Shown here one piece after another: positions 53,010 through 61,063 of a stretch of DNA of 64,000 nucleotides. Origin of the DNA: Pelodictyon luteolum DSM 273 (GTDB lineage: Bacteria > Bacteroidota > Chlorobiia > Chlorobiales > Chlorobiaceae). Numbering within the stretch: position 1 is the first letter of the stretch; each line of letters begins with the position of its first letter. The notes below the pieces were generated by a model. The model saw only the letters and a list, made by a program, of their open reading frames with translations. It did no database searches and had not been told where the DNA came from. The stretch spans positions 931,001 through 995,000 of the forward strand of contig NC_007512.1 in NCBI RefSeq assembly GCF_000012485.1, read 5' to 3'. The translations under genes were made by a program, and so were the position numbers.

Positions 53010-53348
53010 ATGGAATTCCAGATACAAAAAGAAACGGCGGCAACGGTTGTTGCTGTCATCGGCAGGATGGACGCCGTAACGGCTCCCGAGTATGAAAAAA
53101 AACTTGCCGGGATGATGGACGAAGGGGAAAAAAATTTCATCATTGATTTCGGCAAGCTCGACTATATCAGCAGTGCCGGTTTGAGGGCTTTGCTCATGAC
53201 TGGCAAAAGAGTCAAAAACCTCGGGGGTCTTATGCTGCTTGCCAATATTGGCGGTGCAGTCAAGGACGTGTTTGCGATCTCCGGTTTCGGAACAATCTTT
53301 CCAATGCACGATACCGTGCAGAGTGCGCTTGGCGCAGCTGAAGAGTAG
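53010..53348 (+). CDS. STAS anti-anti-sigma factor (SpoIIAA/RsbV-like)
   Basis: A 112-residue single STAS domain: VVAVIGRMDAVTAPEYEKKL, FIIDFGKLDYISSAGLRALL and LANIGGAVKDVFAISGFGTI. The phosphorylatable Ser is in YISSAGLR. In its dephosphorylated form such a protein binds a GHKL kinase partner; PP2C phosphatases restore it. AAAGGTGG lies upstream of ATG 53010 and a GTG 53001 is less likely. It stands between the tailed ABC ATPase and the RsbW-like gene, three candidate partners within 2.7 kb. Confidence 0.92.
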   Translation: MEFQIQKETAATVVAVIGRMDAVTAPEYEKKLAGMMDEGEKNFIIDFGKLDYISSAGLRALLMTGKRVKNLGGLMLLANIGGAVKDVFAISGFGTIFPMHDTVQSALGAAEE

Positions 53349-53351
53349 ACG

Positions 53352-53783
53352 ATGATGCCGGAAGAACGGATAAGGGTTGATGCGAAGCTTGACCGGCTTG
53401 AGGAGATAATCGGTTTCGTGGAGGACTGTGCCGATCGGTTCAGGCTGGAAGACTCCCGGAAATTCGGGCTGAACATTGCCGTTGAAGAGGCTGTTGTCAA
53501 TATCTGCAGTTATGCATACCCTGATACTGAAGGCATGCTTGATGTGGCTTGCAGGGTTACGGATGAGTCACTCGTGATTGAACTGTCCGATTCAGGTATC
53601 CCTTTCAACATCCTTACGCTTCCTGACCCTGAAACAGATGCTGCGATAGAGGATCGGGAAATCGGAGGCCTTGGCGGCTATTTCATCCGGCAGTTCAGCG
53701 ATGCTGTCAGTTATACACGAAGGGATGGAATGAATGTTCTGACCCTTTTGTTCCGGCGTGGAGCATCAATAGAGCTGCCATGA
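53352..53783 (+). CDS. RsbW/SpoIIAB-like GHKL kinase
   Basis: A 143-residue protein of the HATPase_c_2 anti-sigma type: GLNIAVEEAVVNICSYAYPD (N-box), SLVIELSDSGIPFNILTLPD (G1-like D-box), IGGLGGYFIRQFSDAVSYTR (G2). It would phosphorylate the STAS protein encoded 4 bases upstream. No sigma factor gene lies in the operon, so its outlet may be the transporter tails instead. The last codons overlap the permease gene. Confidence 0.9.
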   Translation: MMPEERIRVDAKLDRLEEIIGFVEDCADRFRLEDSRKFGLNIAVEEAVVNICSYAYPDTEGMLDVACRVTDESLVIELSDSGIPFNILTLPDPETDAAIEDREIGGLGGYFIRQFSDAVSYTRRDGMNVLTLLFRRGASIELP

Positions 53784-55480
53784 ACACAAAACCACCCAAT
53801 CTGACCTATGGCCTTGAGGACACCCCGCCTTTTCCGGTGAATGTTCTGCTCGGCTTTCAGCACGCGGCCCTTGCCCTGGTGTTCATTGTCTATCCTCTCA
53901 TGCTGGTTTCAGAGGTTCACGGCACTAAAAGCGAAGCCGAAGGGATTGTTACCGCTACCATCCTGGCCATGGCTATCGGGACTTTCCTCCAGTCCCTGGG
54001 CAACAAGGGGATGGGTAGCGGGTTCCTTGCCGTCCAGATTGCCAGCCCGGTCTATCTGCCGGCAGCCATCATGGCAGTCCATGCCGGCGGCTTGGGTCTT
54101 GCCTGCGGTATGACCATTATCGGGGGAATGTTCAGCATGATGCTGTCTCGTTACCTGAAATATCTCCGACCTATGTTTCCTGCCGAAGTGTGTGGCGTCG
54201 GAGTAATGATGCTCGGCGTATCGATGATCGGTCCCGGAGTCGAGCGTGTGATCGGGGGCTCCTCAGTCCCCGATGCCGGCTCCATGATGGTAGCATTCAC
54301 TACCATATCACTTATGGTCGGGTTGAGTATTTGGTCGAAAGGGCAGCTGCGGCTCTACTCTGCCGTAATCGGCCTGCTGGCCGGCTATGCGGTAGCACTA
54401 TGGTCAGGCCTCACTGAACCCCAAAGCGTGAACGACCTCTTTGTCGACGGAGTCCTGACCGTTCCGGTCATTCACCTTCCTGCACTTAGTTTTGATTGGG
54501 TCCTACTGGTCCCGTTCGCAATAATCGCGATGGTCTCATCACTTGACACGATTGCATGCATCATCACCTGCCAGAAAATAAACGAACCTCATTGGGTGCG
54601 GGCGGGGATGAAGTCCATCAGCGATGGAGTGTTGGCCGATGGCCTGGCAACCCTCATCGGTGGCGTTCTGGGTACCATCGGCAGCAATGTCTCTTCATCC
54701 CATATTGCCCTATCATCCGCTACTGGGGCAACATCAAGAAAAATCGCCCGATTGGCGGCGTTGCTCCTGCTGCTGGCGGCTTTTTTGCCCCCTATTACGA
54801 AACTCCTTGCAAATATCCCCGCACCTGTTATTGGTGCGGTTCTGATGTATGCGGCCGCATTCCTCATCGCTTCGGGGATGGAGCTCATTGTGTCACGGAT
54901 GCTTGATACGAGAAGGATATTCATGATCGGCTTTTCCATCATCATTGGCATTGCTTCAATCCAGATGGCGGATGTTATCCATCAGCTGCCGCCCACTATT
55001 TCCAGCATTGCCGGATCACCCTTTGCTATAGCATCGCTCTCGGCAATCATCCTTAATCTTCTCTTCCGGATCGGCACAACCCTCAATGCCTCATTCGCCA
55101 TGGAGCCCCGACTTGAAAGCATTGCCTCCGCGCTGGAGTTTCTGGAAAGCAGGGGGGCCTCATGGGGCGCTCGGCGCGAGGTGATCCGAAAGGCTGAAAA
55201 TGCCGTCAACGAAGCGCTGGAATCGCTTATCATGATGGGTTACGCAGAAGGTCGGCTTGAACTGCAGGTGCGTTTCAGCGAGTATCATCTTGATGCAGTG
55301 CTTCTCTATCAGGGAAAGCCGTTTGTGTTTTCAGGAGTAGCGCATCAACCATCACAGATTGATAATGGTGATGAGGCGCTCATGCGCTTTGCTGCAGCTC
55401 TCATAGGACAATATGCCGACAGCATGACAACCGATATGCAAAACGGGGAGCAACGCATTTCCATGCGCTTCGAACATTGA
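53780..55480 (+). CDS. NCS2 uracil/xanthine-type permease with C-terminal GHKL-like tail
   Basis: A 566-residue membrane transporter. Residues 1-430 are the 14-helix nucleobase-cation symporter-2 core: FQHAALALVFIVYPLML, LAVQIASPVYLPAAIMAVHA, GTIGSNVSSSHIALSSATGA and IPAPVIGAVLMYAAAFLIAS (signature-like). The last 125 residues are soluble and resemble the GHKL-like tail of the ABC ATPase (EVIRKAENAVNEALESLIMM, LELQVRFSEYHLDAVLLYQG, ALIGQYADSMTTDMQNGEQR), without clear ATP-binding residues. Ordinary NCS2 proteins lack this. It ends the gene run. I infer that it is gated by the STAS protein. Confidence 0.85.
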   Translation: MNTKPPNLTYGLEDTPPFPVNVLLGFQHAALALVFIVYPLMLVSEVHGTKSEAEGIVTATILAMAIGTFLQSLGNKGMGSGFLAVQIASPVYLPAAIMAVHAGGLGLACGMTIIGGMFSMMLSRYLKYLRPMFPAEVCGVGVMMLGVSMIGPGVERVIGGSSVPDAGSMMVAFTTISLMVGLSIWSKGQLRLYSAVIGLLAGYAVALWSGLTEPQSVNDLFVDGVLTVPVIHLPALSFDWVLLVPFAIIAMVSSLDTIACIITCQKINEPHWVRAGMKSISDGVLADGLATLIGGVLGTIGSNVSSSHIALSSATGATSRKIARLAALLLLLAAFLPPITKLLANIPAPVIGAVLMYAAAFLIASGMELIVSRMLDTRRIFMIGFSIIIGIASIQMADVIHQLPPTISSIAGSPFAIASLSAIILNLLFRIGTTLNASFAMEPRLESIASALEFLESRGASWGARREVIRKAENAVNEALESLIMMGYAEGRLELQVRFSEYHLDAVLLYQGKPFVFSGVAHQPSQIDNGDEALMRFAAALIGQYADSMTTDMQNGEQRISMRFEH

Positions 55481-55642
55481 ACACAGAAGAGCAATGAGAA
55501 TCCTGATGAAAACAGTTCAGATGCCTGAACATCATGGGTTGGAGATTATCGGTAACCTTACCGAAAGACATTGATCACCCCAATGATCGGGACGGGCTGC
55601 TTAACAAGAATTTTACTATCACTTAAATCAAAGGAGGGAAAC

Positions 55643-55891
55643 ATGTCCGTAGAGCAGGCATAAGCATTCATCAAGAGGATGAAGACAGATGATGCGTTTC
55701 GTGAAAAAATCTTGGCAGTTGAGGATATCGCTGGAAAGATTGCTTTCATCAAGAGCGAAGGCTTTGATTGTACAGGTGAAGAGGTAGACGAGGTGATGCT
55801 TGGGGAAGGCCTCGAGTTTGTCACGGGTGGAGGGCTACGCGAATTGTGGGAGGCGTTTTTAGAACGCGTGACGCGTAATGCTAATTGTTGA
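55643..55891 (+). pseudogene. Nif11-type RiPP precursor 1 with premature stop
   Basis: AAAGGAGGGAAAC precedes ATG 55643. The frame reads MSVEQA, then TAA at codon 7 where sister peptides read AAA (Lys), then AFIKRMKTDDAFREKILAVE and onward through the Nif11 leader to VTGGG and an 18-residue core (LRELWEAFLERVTRNANC). All 83 codons are otherwise in phase. Translation could restart at ATG 55679, giving a leader without its first helix. Core has a single Cys and several acidic/basic residues. Confidence 0.75.
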
Positions 55892-56146
55892 TAAATTTGA
55901 ACTTAGATTAAGGGTATAAGCCCAGTGTTTTTTTTGCATCATTTCTGTGTTGCCAGATCGTCCACTGCAGTACAGGCAAAACGGTACCAACTGGTCATGT
56001 ACCATATAGAGTGTTAGTGTGGGCTGGTTACGTTCCAAGATGCAGTGGGCACTTCTTCCCAAACTTTTTGTCTATAGGATGGGGTCCACTTAAGGTGCTT
56101 GACCTCCTGCCTGAATCCCGTATGACACTTTAACCCCCTTCATCCC

Positions 56147-57091
56147 ATGCCTCTGGATATCAAAGCGGTTCTTCGCAAATATTTTTATTTGCTGCCGGTA
56201 GTCTTTTTTCTTACAGGGCTTGCAACGCTCTATTACATCCAGACTGTATTGAGCGAACAGGATGCGGTAACAGAAATCTCGCTTAATCTTAAAGATGTCG
56301 AAGGCTGGATTGATCACAACGAATCAGCGCTGAAACTTCTGCAGGAAGAGTCGGACGAGCAGTCCATCGCAAAGGCACATGCTTTTGCCTACATGATCAA
56401 CTTGAAGCCAGCTATACTCCATACTCCCGCAGAGCTCGATCGCATTAGAAGTATTCTCAACGTAGACGAGCTTCATGTCGCCAACAGCCGGGGGATACTG
56501 ATCGCGTCCACCATTCCTGACTATGTCGGGTATCGGTATGAGTCCGATCCCCAATCCTCGGCATTTATGCTGGCCATTGATTATCCTGAATTTGCTTATG
56601 CCCAGCCACTCATGCCAAAAGGAGCCGATAAGAGCATCTTCCAGTACACCGGCGTTGCCCGTCTTGACGAAAAAGGAATCGTTCAGACAGGAAATCAGCC
56701 TAAGCGCCTGTTGAAAGCTATGGCTGCTACCGATATTCGCGAGCTGTTGACAGATGTCAGATTGGGGAAATCGGGTAAATTGCTTGTCACTGATCTGGAC
56801 GGGGTTATTCTGAGCGCCAGTGACCGGTCAAGCATCGGCAAGGAATTGCATGAATTTGGCTTTCAACGGCATGAGATAAATGGAACAGAGGGGAAGTTCC
56901 ATACGGCAATAGCGGGGAGGCGCAGCTATTGCGTCTATAGGGTAGCGGGCGACCATATTATTATCGGATTACTGCCGACAAGCGAAATATATGCAGAGCG
57001 GAACATAGCGTTATTGGTCTTTTCAATCACAGGCCTCTTGACCCTCATTCTTCCCGTATGGGCGCTCAATCGGAAATACACGTCTCGATAA
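56147..57091 (+). CDS. Membrane-bound Cache sensor without output domain
   Basis: A 314-residue protein with two membrane helices at the ends (YFYLLPVVFFLTGLATLYYI near residue 15, and ALLVFSITGLLTLILPVWAL near residue 295). Between them lies a periplasmic sensor of the Cache superfamily (VGYRYESDPQSSAFMLAIDY, FQYTGVARLDEKGIVQTGNQ, SGKLLVTDLDGVILSASDRS). There is no HAMP, kinase or methyl-acceptor region. It starts 4 bases before the channel-like gene ends its leader, so it is likely to act with the protein at 57096. Confidence 0.75.
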   Translation: MPLDIKAVLRKYFYLLPVVFFLTGLATLYYIQTVLSEQDAVTEISLNLKDVEGWIDHNESALKLLQEESDEQSIAKAHAFAYMINLKPAILHTPAELDRIRSILNVDELHVANSRGILIASTIPDYVGYRYESDPQSSAFMLAIDYPEFAYAQPLMPKGADKSIFQYTGVARLDEKGIVQTGNQPKRLLKAMAATDIRELLTDVRLGKSGKLLVTDLDGVILSASDRSSIGKELHEFGFQRHEINGTEGKFHTAIAGRRSYCVYRVAGDHIIIGLLPTSEIYAERNIALLVFSITGLLTLILPVWALNRKYTSR

Positions 57092-57095
57092 TACC

Positions 57096-59264
57096 ATGCT
57101 CAGACAGAAGAATATCTCTGGTGTACGCTCAAACAAAATGATCAGGCGCCTGCTGGCCTTGATAATCGCCGTTGCGTTTATTCTGCTTGCCTTGCTTGCT
57201 GGTGAGCTCATCATCAAGCGGTATAACAACCATAAAGCAATCGAAACAAAGGCCATCAACGGGACCATGGCCGATGCGAGGCGTATCGGCATGTATGCCC
57301 GGATGATCGAAGATGTTGCCTTAGACATCGAATCGCTGTTGGCTACCTCGCCAGCTGATACGCTTGATACAAAAGGGCTGATTGAACTTGTATTTCGCCA
57401 CCAAGTGACGAATCCATGGCACTGCACGATAACAATGCAGTTGAATGAACAGGGGAATGCATTCAAGGCGCAATTACAGAGGCCCGACGTCCGCAAAAGC
57501 CTCGATTGCCTTCATATACATATTGTCGAGGCCCCATCGGTTCACTTGCAGCAAGCAGACAGCGGTGAACCCAAACCGCTTAATGGGTGGCAACCGGCCC
57601 GATGGAGCCACGAAGAGCATGCCGAAATGGTGGCATTTCAAAAGGTATTGCGCTCGAAAGGACCCGCTGGGGTTGACATCCCCATCGGCCTGCTCTCAAT
57701 CCGGATGAATCTCAGCCAGCTCAACCAGGTGTTGAATCACCGGGATATGGGCAGTTATGGCTATCGGTTCCTTTTGCAGCCGGATGGACTCACCATCAAC
57801 CATCCAAACAAAGAGCTGCTGCTTACACCGTTCAATTTTCTGGAACACGCCAGCAACTTCTACTCTTTCGTCAATCAGAATAAGATTCAGCAGGCGTTTT
57901 CTGAGCATGAGCCGGTAACCGTTGTCGCCGAAAACATTCTTTCAAATCAGTCGTCACTGATCCGGCTGGAGCCAGTGCCTGAAACGGGATGGTTTACGGG
58001 CATTACGCTTGTAAGGCAGGAGTTGGCAATCCCCGACAGCCACCTGAAACGGCACTACTTCAATGTCCTCACTGCTACAATTGTCCTGTTGCTGCTTTCC
58101 GGAGCCTACTTCTTCATGTATACCATGAAGCGTTCTGACATAGCCATGCTAAAAGACTTTGCGTGGTTCAGTTCTGCAGTGTTCTTGATAGGGTTGGTCA
58201 GCTTATGGCTGCTGCAGATCAATAAAGGCCATGAGTCCCCTTATGCGGACCAATGCATCACCACGATGCCGCAGATTGAGCAGTACATGAAGGCACAGAC
58301 AGAAAGTGCTTGCGATAATGAGCAACCACGCCCGCAGTTCATCCAGGTTGGTGCTCTGATCCGTTCGGCCCGGCTGTCGGAGTCTCTGGAAACCGTTGAT
58401 CTCTACGGAATCATATGGGAGAGAATCCCAAAAGGCATCGATATTGATATAAACAGTGGGGTCAGGTTCCCGGACGAAATCGAGAGCACATTGCAAGAAG
58501 AATACCGTATTGATGAAGGATCATCAACAATTATAGGCTGGTCGTTCAAAACCAAAATCCGGCAAAACTTTAAAACCAGCATCTATCCCTTTGATCAGCT
58601 CAATATCCGCCTGAGAATCCGGCCTCCGCATGACTTTTCATCGATTATCTTTGTGCCGGATATTGAGTCCTACAAGATTATATCCCCCTCTTCATGTACA
58701 CTGGTGGCAGATAATTTCCACATCCCCGGATGGCGGATTAATAGTACCTATTATAATTTGCATGAAAACTCTTATAACATTGATTACGGATTACGAGCAA
58801 CAAATGCCGACCGTCATATTAAGGATGTCCTGCTGAACATGACCTTCAACCGGGACTGGGTAGGAAGTTTCGTCGCGGTCCTGATTCCGATTTTTGTCAT
58901 TCTGGGGATTCTCTATTCGAGTATTCACATGATTACCAATGATGCCGAAACCCGAAAACTGTTCAACTTTGATGGCATGCGTACCTCGGTGATTGGTTCG
59001 ACCTTTACACTGTTTCTTGTTTTCGCAATCCAGAACTTGAGAGGAAAACTCATTCCTGATGAGATCCTGTATGTTGAAAAAATCTATTTCATAATCTACT
59101 TCGCAATTCTGGCAAATATTGCTGTATCCATTGCCATCACGGAACAGCGGAATTGCGTTTTCATTAGATATTGTCACGGATTGTTTTTCCGTTACATCTA
59201 CTGGCCGTTCTATCTCGGAGTTCTCTACGTATTATCGCTCTTCAGTTTTTACTTCATATCCTAA
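57096..59264 (+). CDS. Cache domain fused to pentameric ligand-gated ion channel-like protein
   Basis: A 722-residue fusion. N-terminal helix (about 15-37) and periplasmic Cache-type sensor (to about 330: GYRFLLQPDGLTINHPNKEL, PVPETGWFTGITLVRQEL), membrane helices near 335-380, then a Cys-loop-receptor-like module: IYPFDQLNIRLRI (the Pro-loop landmark), DNFHIPGWRINSTYYNLHEN, four membrane segments beginning FVAVLIPIFVILGILYSSIH, GMRTSVIGSTFTLFLVFAIQ and IIYFAILANIAVSIAITEQR. The last bases run into the IS end, which supplies the stop. The protein could be truncated at its very end. Confidence 0.75.
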   Translation: MLRQKNISGVRSNKMIRRLLALIIAVAFILLALLAGELIIKRYNNHKAIETKAINGTMADARRIGMYARMIEDVALDIESLLATSPADTLDTKGLIELVFRHQVTNPWHCTITMQLNEQGNAFKAQLQRPDVRKSLDCLHIHIVEAPSVHLQQADSGEPKPLNGWQPARWSHEEHAEMVAFQKVLRSKGPAGVDIPIGLLSIRMNLSQLNQVLNHRDMGSYGYRFLLQPDGLTINHPNKELLLTPFNFLEHASNFYSFVNQNKIQQAFSEHEPVTVVAENILSNQSSLIRLEPVPETGWFTGITLVRQELAIPDSHLKRHYFNVLTATIVLLLLSGAYFFMYTMKRSDIAMLKDFAWFSSAVFLIGLVSLWLLQINKGHESPYADQCITTMPQIEQYMKAQTESACDNEQPRPQFIQVGALIRSARLSESLETVDLYGIIWERIPKGIDIDINSGVRFPDEIESTLQEEYRIDEGSSTIIGWSFKTKIRQNFKTSIYPFDQLNIRLRIRPPHDFSSIIFVPDIESYKIISPSSCTLVADNFHIPGWRINSTYYNLHENSYNIDYGLRATNADRHIKDVLLNMTFNRDWVGSFVAVLIPIFVILGILYSSIHMITNDAETRKLFNFDGMRTSVIGSTFTLFLVFAIQNLRGKLIPDEILYVEKIYFIIYFAILANIAVSIAITEQRNCVFIRYCHGLFFRYIYWPFYLGVLYVLSLFSFYFIS

Positions 59265-59355
59265 AAGTAGGATAATGCGTATACGAGGTCATGACGTCAC
59301 ACCCAGATATTTCAGAAACAGCCGAGCCAGTCTTTTGCGACTGACTCGGCAGACA
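59254..59355 (-). mobile_element. Right-end fragment of the IS1634-type element
   Basis: The complement of this segment reads codons ending KYLGV plus the terminal sequence GTGACGTCATGACCTCGTA and CATTATCCTACTTTTAGG, matching 40970-41071. The match begins at the stop of the channel gene, so an insertion once occurred at that spot. Confidence 0.7.
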
Positions 59356-59393
59356 ATTCCAATTCCATATAACGTTAGACCAAGGAGACCCTC

Positions 59394-59660
59394 ATGTCAG
59401 TAGAACAGGCAAAAGCGTTCATCGAGAAGATGAAGACGGACGAAGCATTCCATGAAAAGATTATGGCAATCGAAACGCCGGAAGAAAGATTGAATGCCAT
59501 CGAAGAAGCAGGATTCGAATGCACCGCTGAGGAAATTAACGAGGCGGGTGTGGACGTTGCCGTAGAGATCGGAGGGGGGCTGACGAAAGAAGAAGAGTGG
59601 TATATAAAAAATTGCAAGAATTATTTTAACACCCAAGGTTGTGGGTCTTACGGGAAATAG
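59394..59660 (+). CDS. Nif11-type RiPP precursor 2
   Basis: An 88-residue precursor: leader MSVEQAKAFIEKMKTDEAFH through EAGFECTAEEINEAGVDVAV and the double-glycine-type site EIGGG, then a 26-residue core (LTKEEEWYIKNCKNYFNTQG, then CGSYGK). Core cysteines (two) and aromatic residues are candidate sites for radical SAM or other modification. AAGGAGACC precedes ATG 59394. The final six or so codons overlap a transposase scar at 59641, so the core's end may not be original. Confidence 0.85.
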   Translation: MSVEQAKAFIEKMKTDEAFHEKIMAIETPEERLNAIEEAGFECTAEEINEAGVDVAVEIGGGLTKEEEWYIKNCKNYFNTQGCGSYGK

Positions 59661-59754
59661 CGATAAGCGGGTCAATGCCTGCTGCCTCGCAGGCATTGAC
59701 ATTGGCTGCAGTGTAGTAGCCGGTATCGGCGATCACCTGCGTGACCTTGCCCTG
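59641..59754 (-). pseudogene. Transposase fragment (IS1182/IS5-like DDE region)
   Basis: On the minus strand the frame reads QGKVTQVIADTGYYTAANVN, then ACEAAGIDPLIAISRKTH, the region around the second catalytic Asp (ADTGY) of IS1182-type transposases. It has no flanking parts. The strong hairpin at 59671-59700 comes from these codons. Confidence 0.7.
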
Positions 59755-59849
59755 ACTTCATACACAAATCGCCGTAAACGCAGCAATGACGGGGTGGTGC
59801 CTTGGCATTTAGGCACTACATTTCCCTAAACGAACAAGTATCCCTCATC

Positions 59850-60086
59850 ATGACTGTAGAACAGGCAAAAGCGTTCATCGAGAAGATGAAGACGGACGAA
59901 ATGTTCCGAGAAAAGATCATGGCTAGTGAAGCGCCGGAGAATCGGCTGAAAGCCATTGGTGCAGAAAGATTCGAGTGCACCGGAGAAGAGATTGAGGATG
60001 TTGAGAGCGACGTGGTACAGGGAGCGGCGGGTGGGCGGGTGGGTACTAGCAATATAGCGGGCGCCGACGGATGGGGGGCAATGTGA
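59850..60086 (+). CDS. Nif11-type RiPP precursor 3
   Basis: A 78-residue precursor: leader MTVEQAKAFIEKMKTDEMFR through RFECTGEEIEDVESDVVQGA, a GG at residue 62, then the 16-residue core RVGTSNIAGADGWGAM. It has no Cys in the core, unlike the other two, so its modification would differ. No good ribosome site is seen upstream of ATG 59850, so an upstream frame start at 59802 is possible. It lies 64 bases from the reverse-transcriptase gene, convergent. Confidence 0.75.
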   Translation: MTVEQAKAFIEKMKTDEMFREKIMASEAPENRLKAIGAERFECTGEEIEDVESDVVQGAAGGRVGTSNIAGADGWGAM

Positions 60087-60152
60087 AGTGAACTGTCCAC
60101 ACCTCCGTAACCCCCATCCTTGGGGTATCTTCTCTGCCCGCCTTACCTGTGC

Positions 60153-60185
60153 GATGCCGGAGCTATCATAAACCGCTCCGGCATC
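60153..60185. other. 11-bp hairpin overlapping the reverse-transcriptase stop
   Basis: GATGCCGGAGC (60153-60163) and GCTCCGGCATC (60175-60185) form a perfect stem around an 11-base AT-rich loop. The stem overlaps the last codon of the minus-strand gene. No T-run follows, so it is not an ordinary terminator; it may be a structured RNA end or site recognised by the transcriptase. Confidence 0.5.
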
Positions 60186-61020
60186 AGGTACGAATGGTGG
60201 CTCCTGAGATGTGGAGGTGTTTCAGGACATAGACCCAGTATCTGGTTACGCCGCCTTTGGTGGTTGCCAGTTCGTCCAAACCCCCGAGGAGCCAGCGGTG
60301 CCAACGGGTGACGTACTGCCGGAGCCTCATGATCGAGGCTCCATGCTCATAAAGCCGGCGTGCGTGTTCCGTGATGAGGTGCAGGCTCGTTGCCGAGGGG
60401 CGGAGTCTGCGGTCGGGGTGAATCTGATAACCGAGGAAGTCAAAGCCGTTTTCAGTTCTGCTGATGAATCGCTTCACCGGGTGCAGGGTCAGTTTGAGGT
60501 CGGATTGCACACAATGGACTGTCCGGATGGCGCTTTTGAAGGTATGGCGTGACTTGGCAAGGATGATGAAGTCGTCCATGAACCGCCGGTAGAGGATGCG
60601 CCCTTTCCTTTCCTCTTGCTCCATGGCCTTGTCGAGCGGGTGGAGGTAGAGGGCCCCGAGGAGCGGGCTGATGGCCCCGCCGGCCACCATGCCTGTGCCA
60701 CTCATGCTTTTGTCGGGCAGGTGCAGGTAGTCGGCAACAAGTGCCTGAATGTGCGGGCTCGTACCTGTAGCGGTCAACAGGTCAAGAAGTACCTGGTGGT
60801 CGATGGACTCGTAATAGGATGCGATATCGAACTTTGCCGCCCATGGGTAGTGTCTGGCCTGCAGCCTGACGATCCGCACCGCCCGTTTGACGCCACCGCT
60901 GCCTTTGACATGCATGCAGGTGCTGCAAAGTGTTGGTTGCAGGGTACGCAGGAGGAGCTGTTTGGCGTTTCGCAGCAGTCTCCCGCTTCGGGCAGACCAC
61001 CCTGGCAAACCGGTGCCCAT
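60184..61020 (-). CDS. Reverse transcriptase, group II-like/unclassified
   Basis: A 278-residue RT. Motifs: KFDIASYYESIDHQVLLDLL (motif 3/A), GMVAGGAISPLLGALYLHPL (motif 4/B), ILYRRFMDDFIILA (motif 5/C with the DD pair), LHPVKRFISRTENGFDFLGY (6-7). The opening CMHVKGSGGVKRAVRI is a mark of a group II-like RT family without known intron RNA. No maturase X or endonuclease domain follows. It is 44 bases downstream of the RiPP maturase on the same strand. Its role is not clear; alternative: an element that landed in this locus. Confidence 0.75.
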   Translation of the reverse strand: MGTGLPGWSARSGRLLRNAKQLLLRTLQPTLCSTCMHVKGSGGVKRAVRIVRLQARHYPWAAKFDIASYYESIDHQVLLDLLTATGTSPHIQALVADYLHLPDKSMSGTGMVAGGAISPLLGALYLHPLDKAMEQEERKGRILYRRFMDDFIILAKSRHTFKSAIRTVHCVQSDLKLTLHPVKRFISRTENGFDFLGYQIHPDRRLRPSATSLHLITEHARRLYEHGASIMRLRQYVTRWHRWLLGGLDELATTKGGVTRYWVYVLKHLHISGATIRT

Positions 61021-61063
61021 CCTTATACCAGAGGTTCCGGAGCGCCAGCACCGGCAGCACCGC

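Noticed and set aside
59671-59700. 12-bp perfect hairpin taken as a possible regulatory RNA or terminator between RiPP precursors
   Set aside because: It is produced by the codons of the transposase fragment (CEAAGID region) on the minus strand, and no T-run follows.
60184-61020. RT as part of a complete diversity-generating retroelement with the DUF1566 gene as target
   Set aside because: No template repeat resembling the DUF1566 end is visible near the RT, the two are 43 kb apart, and the RT looks group II-like.
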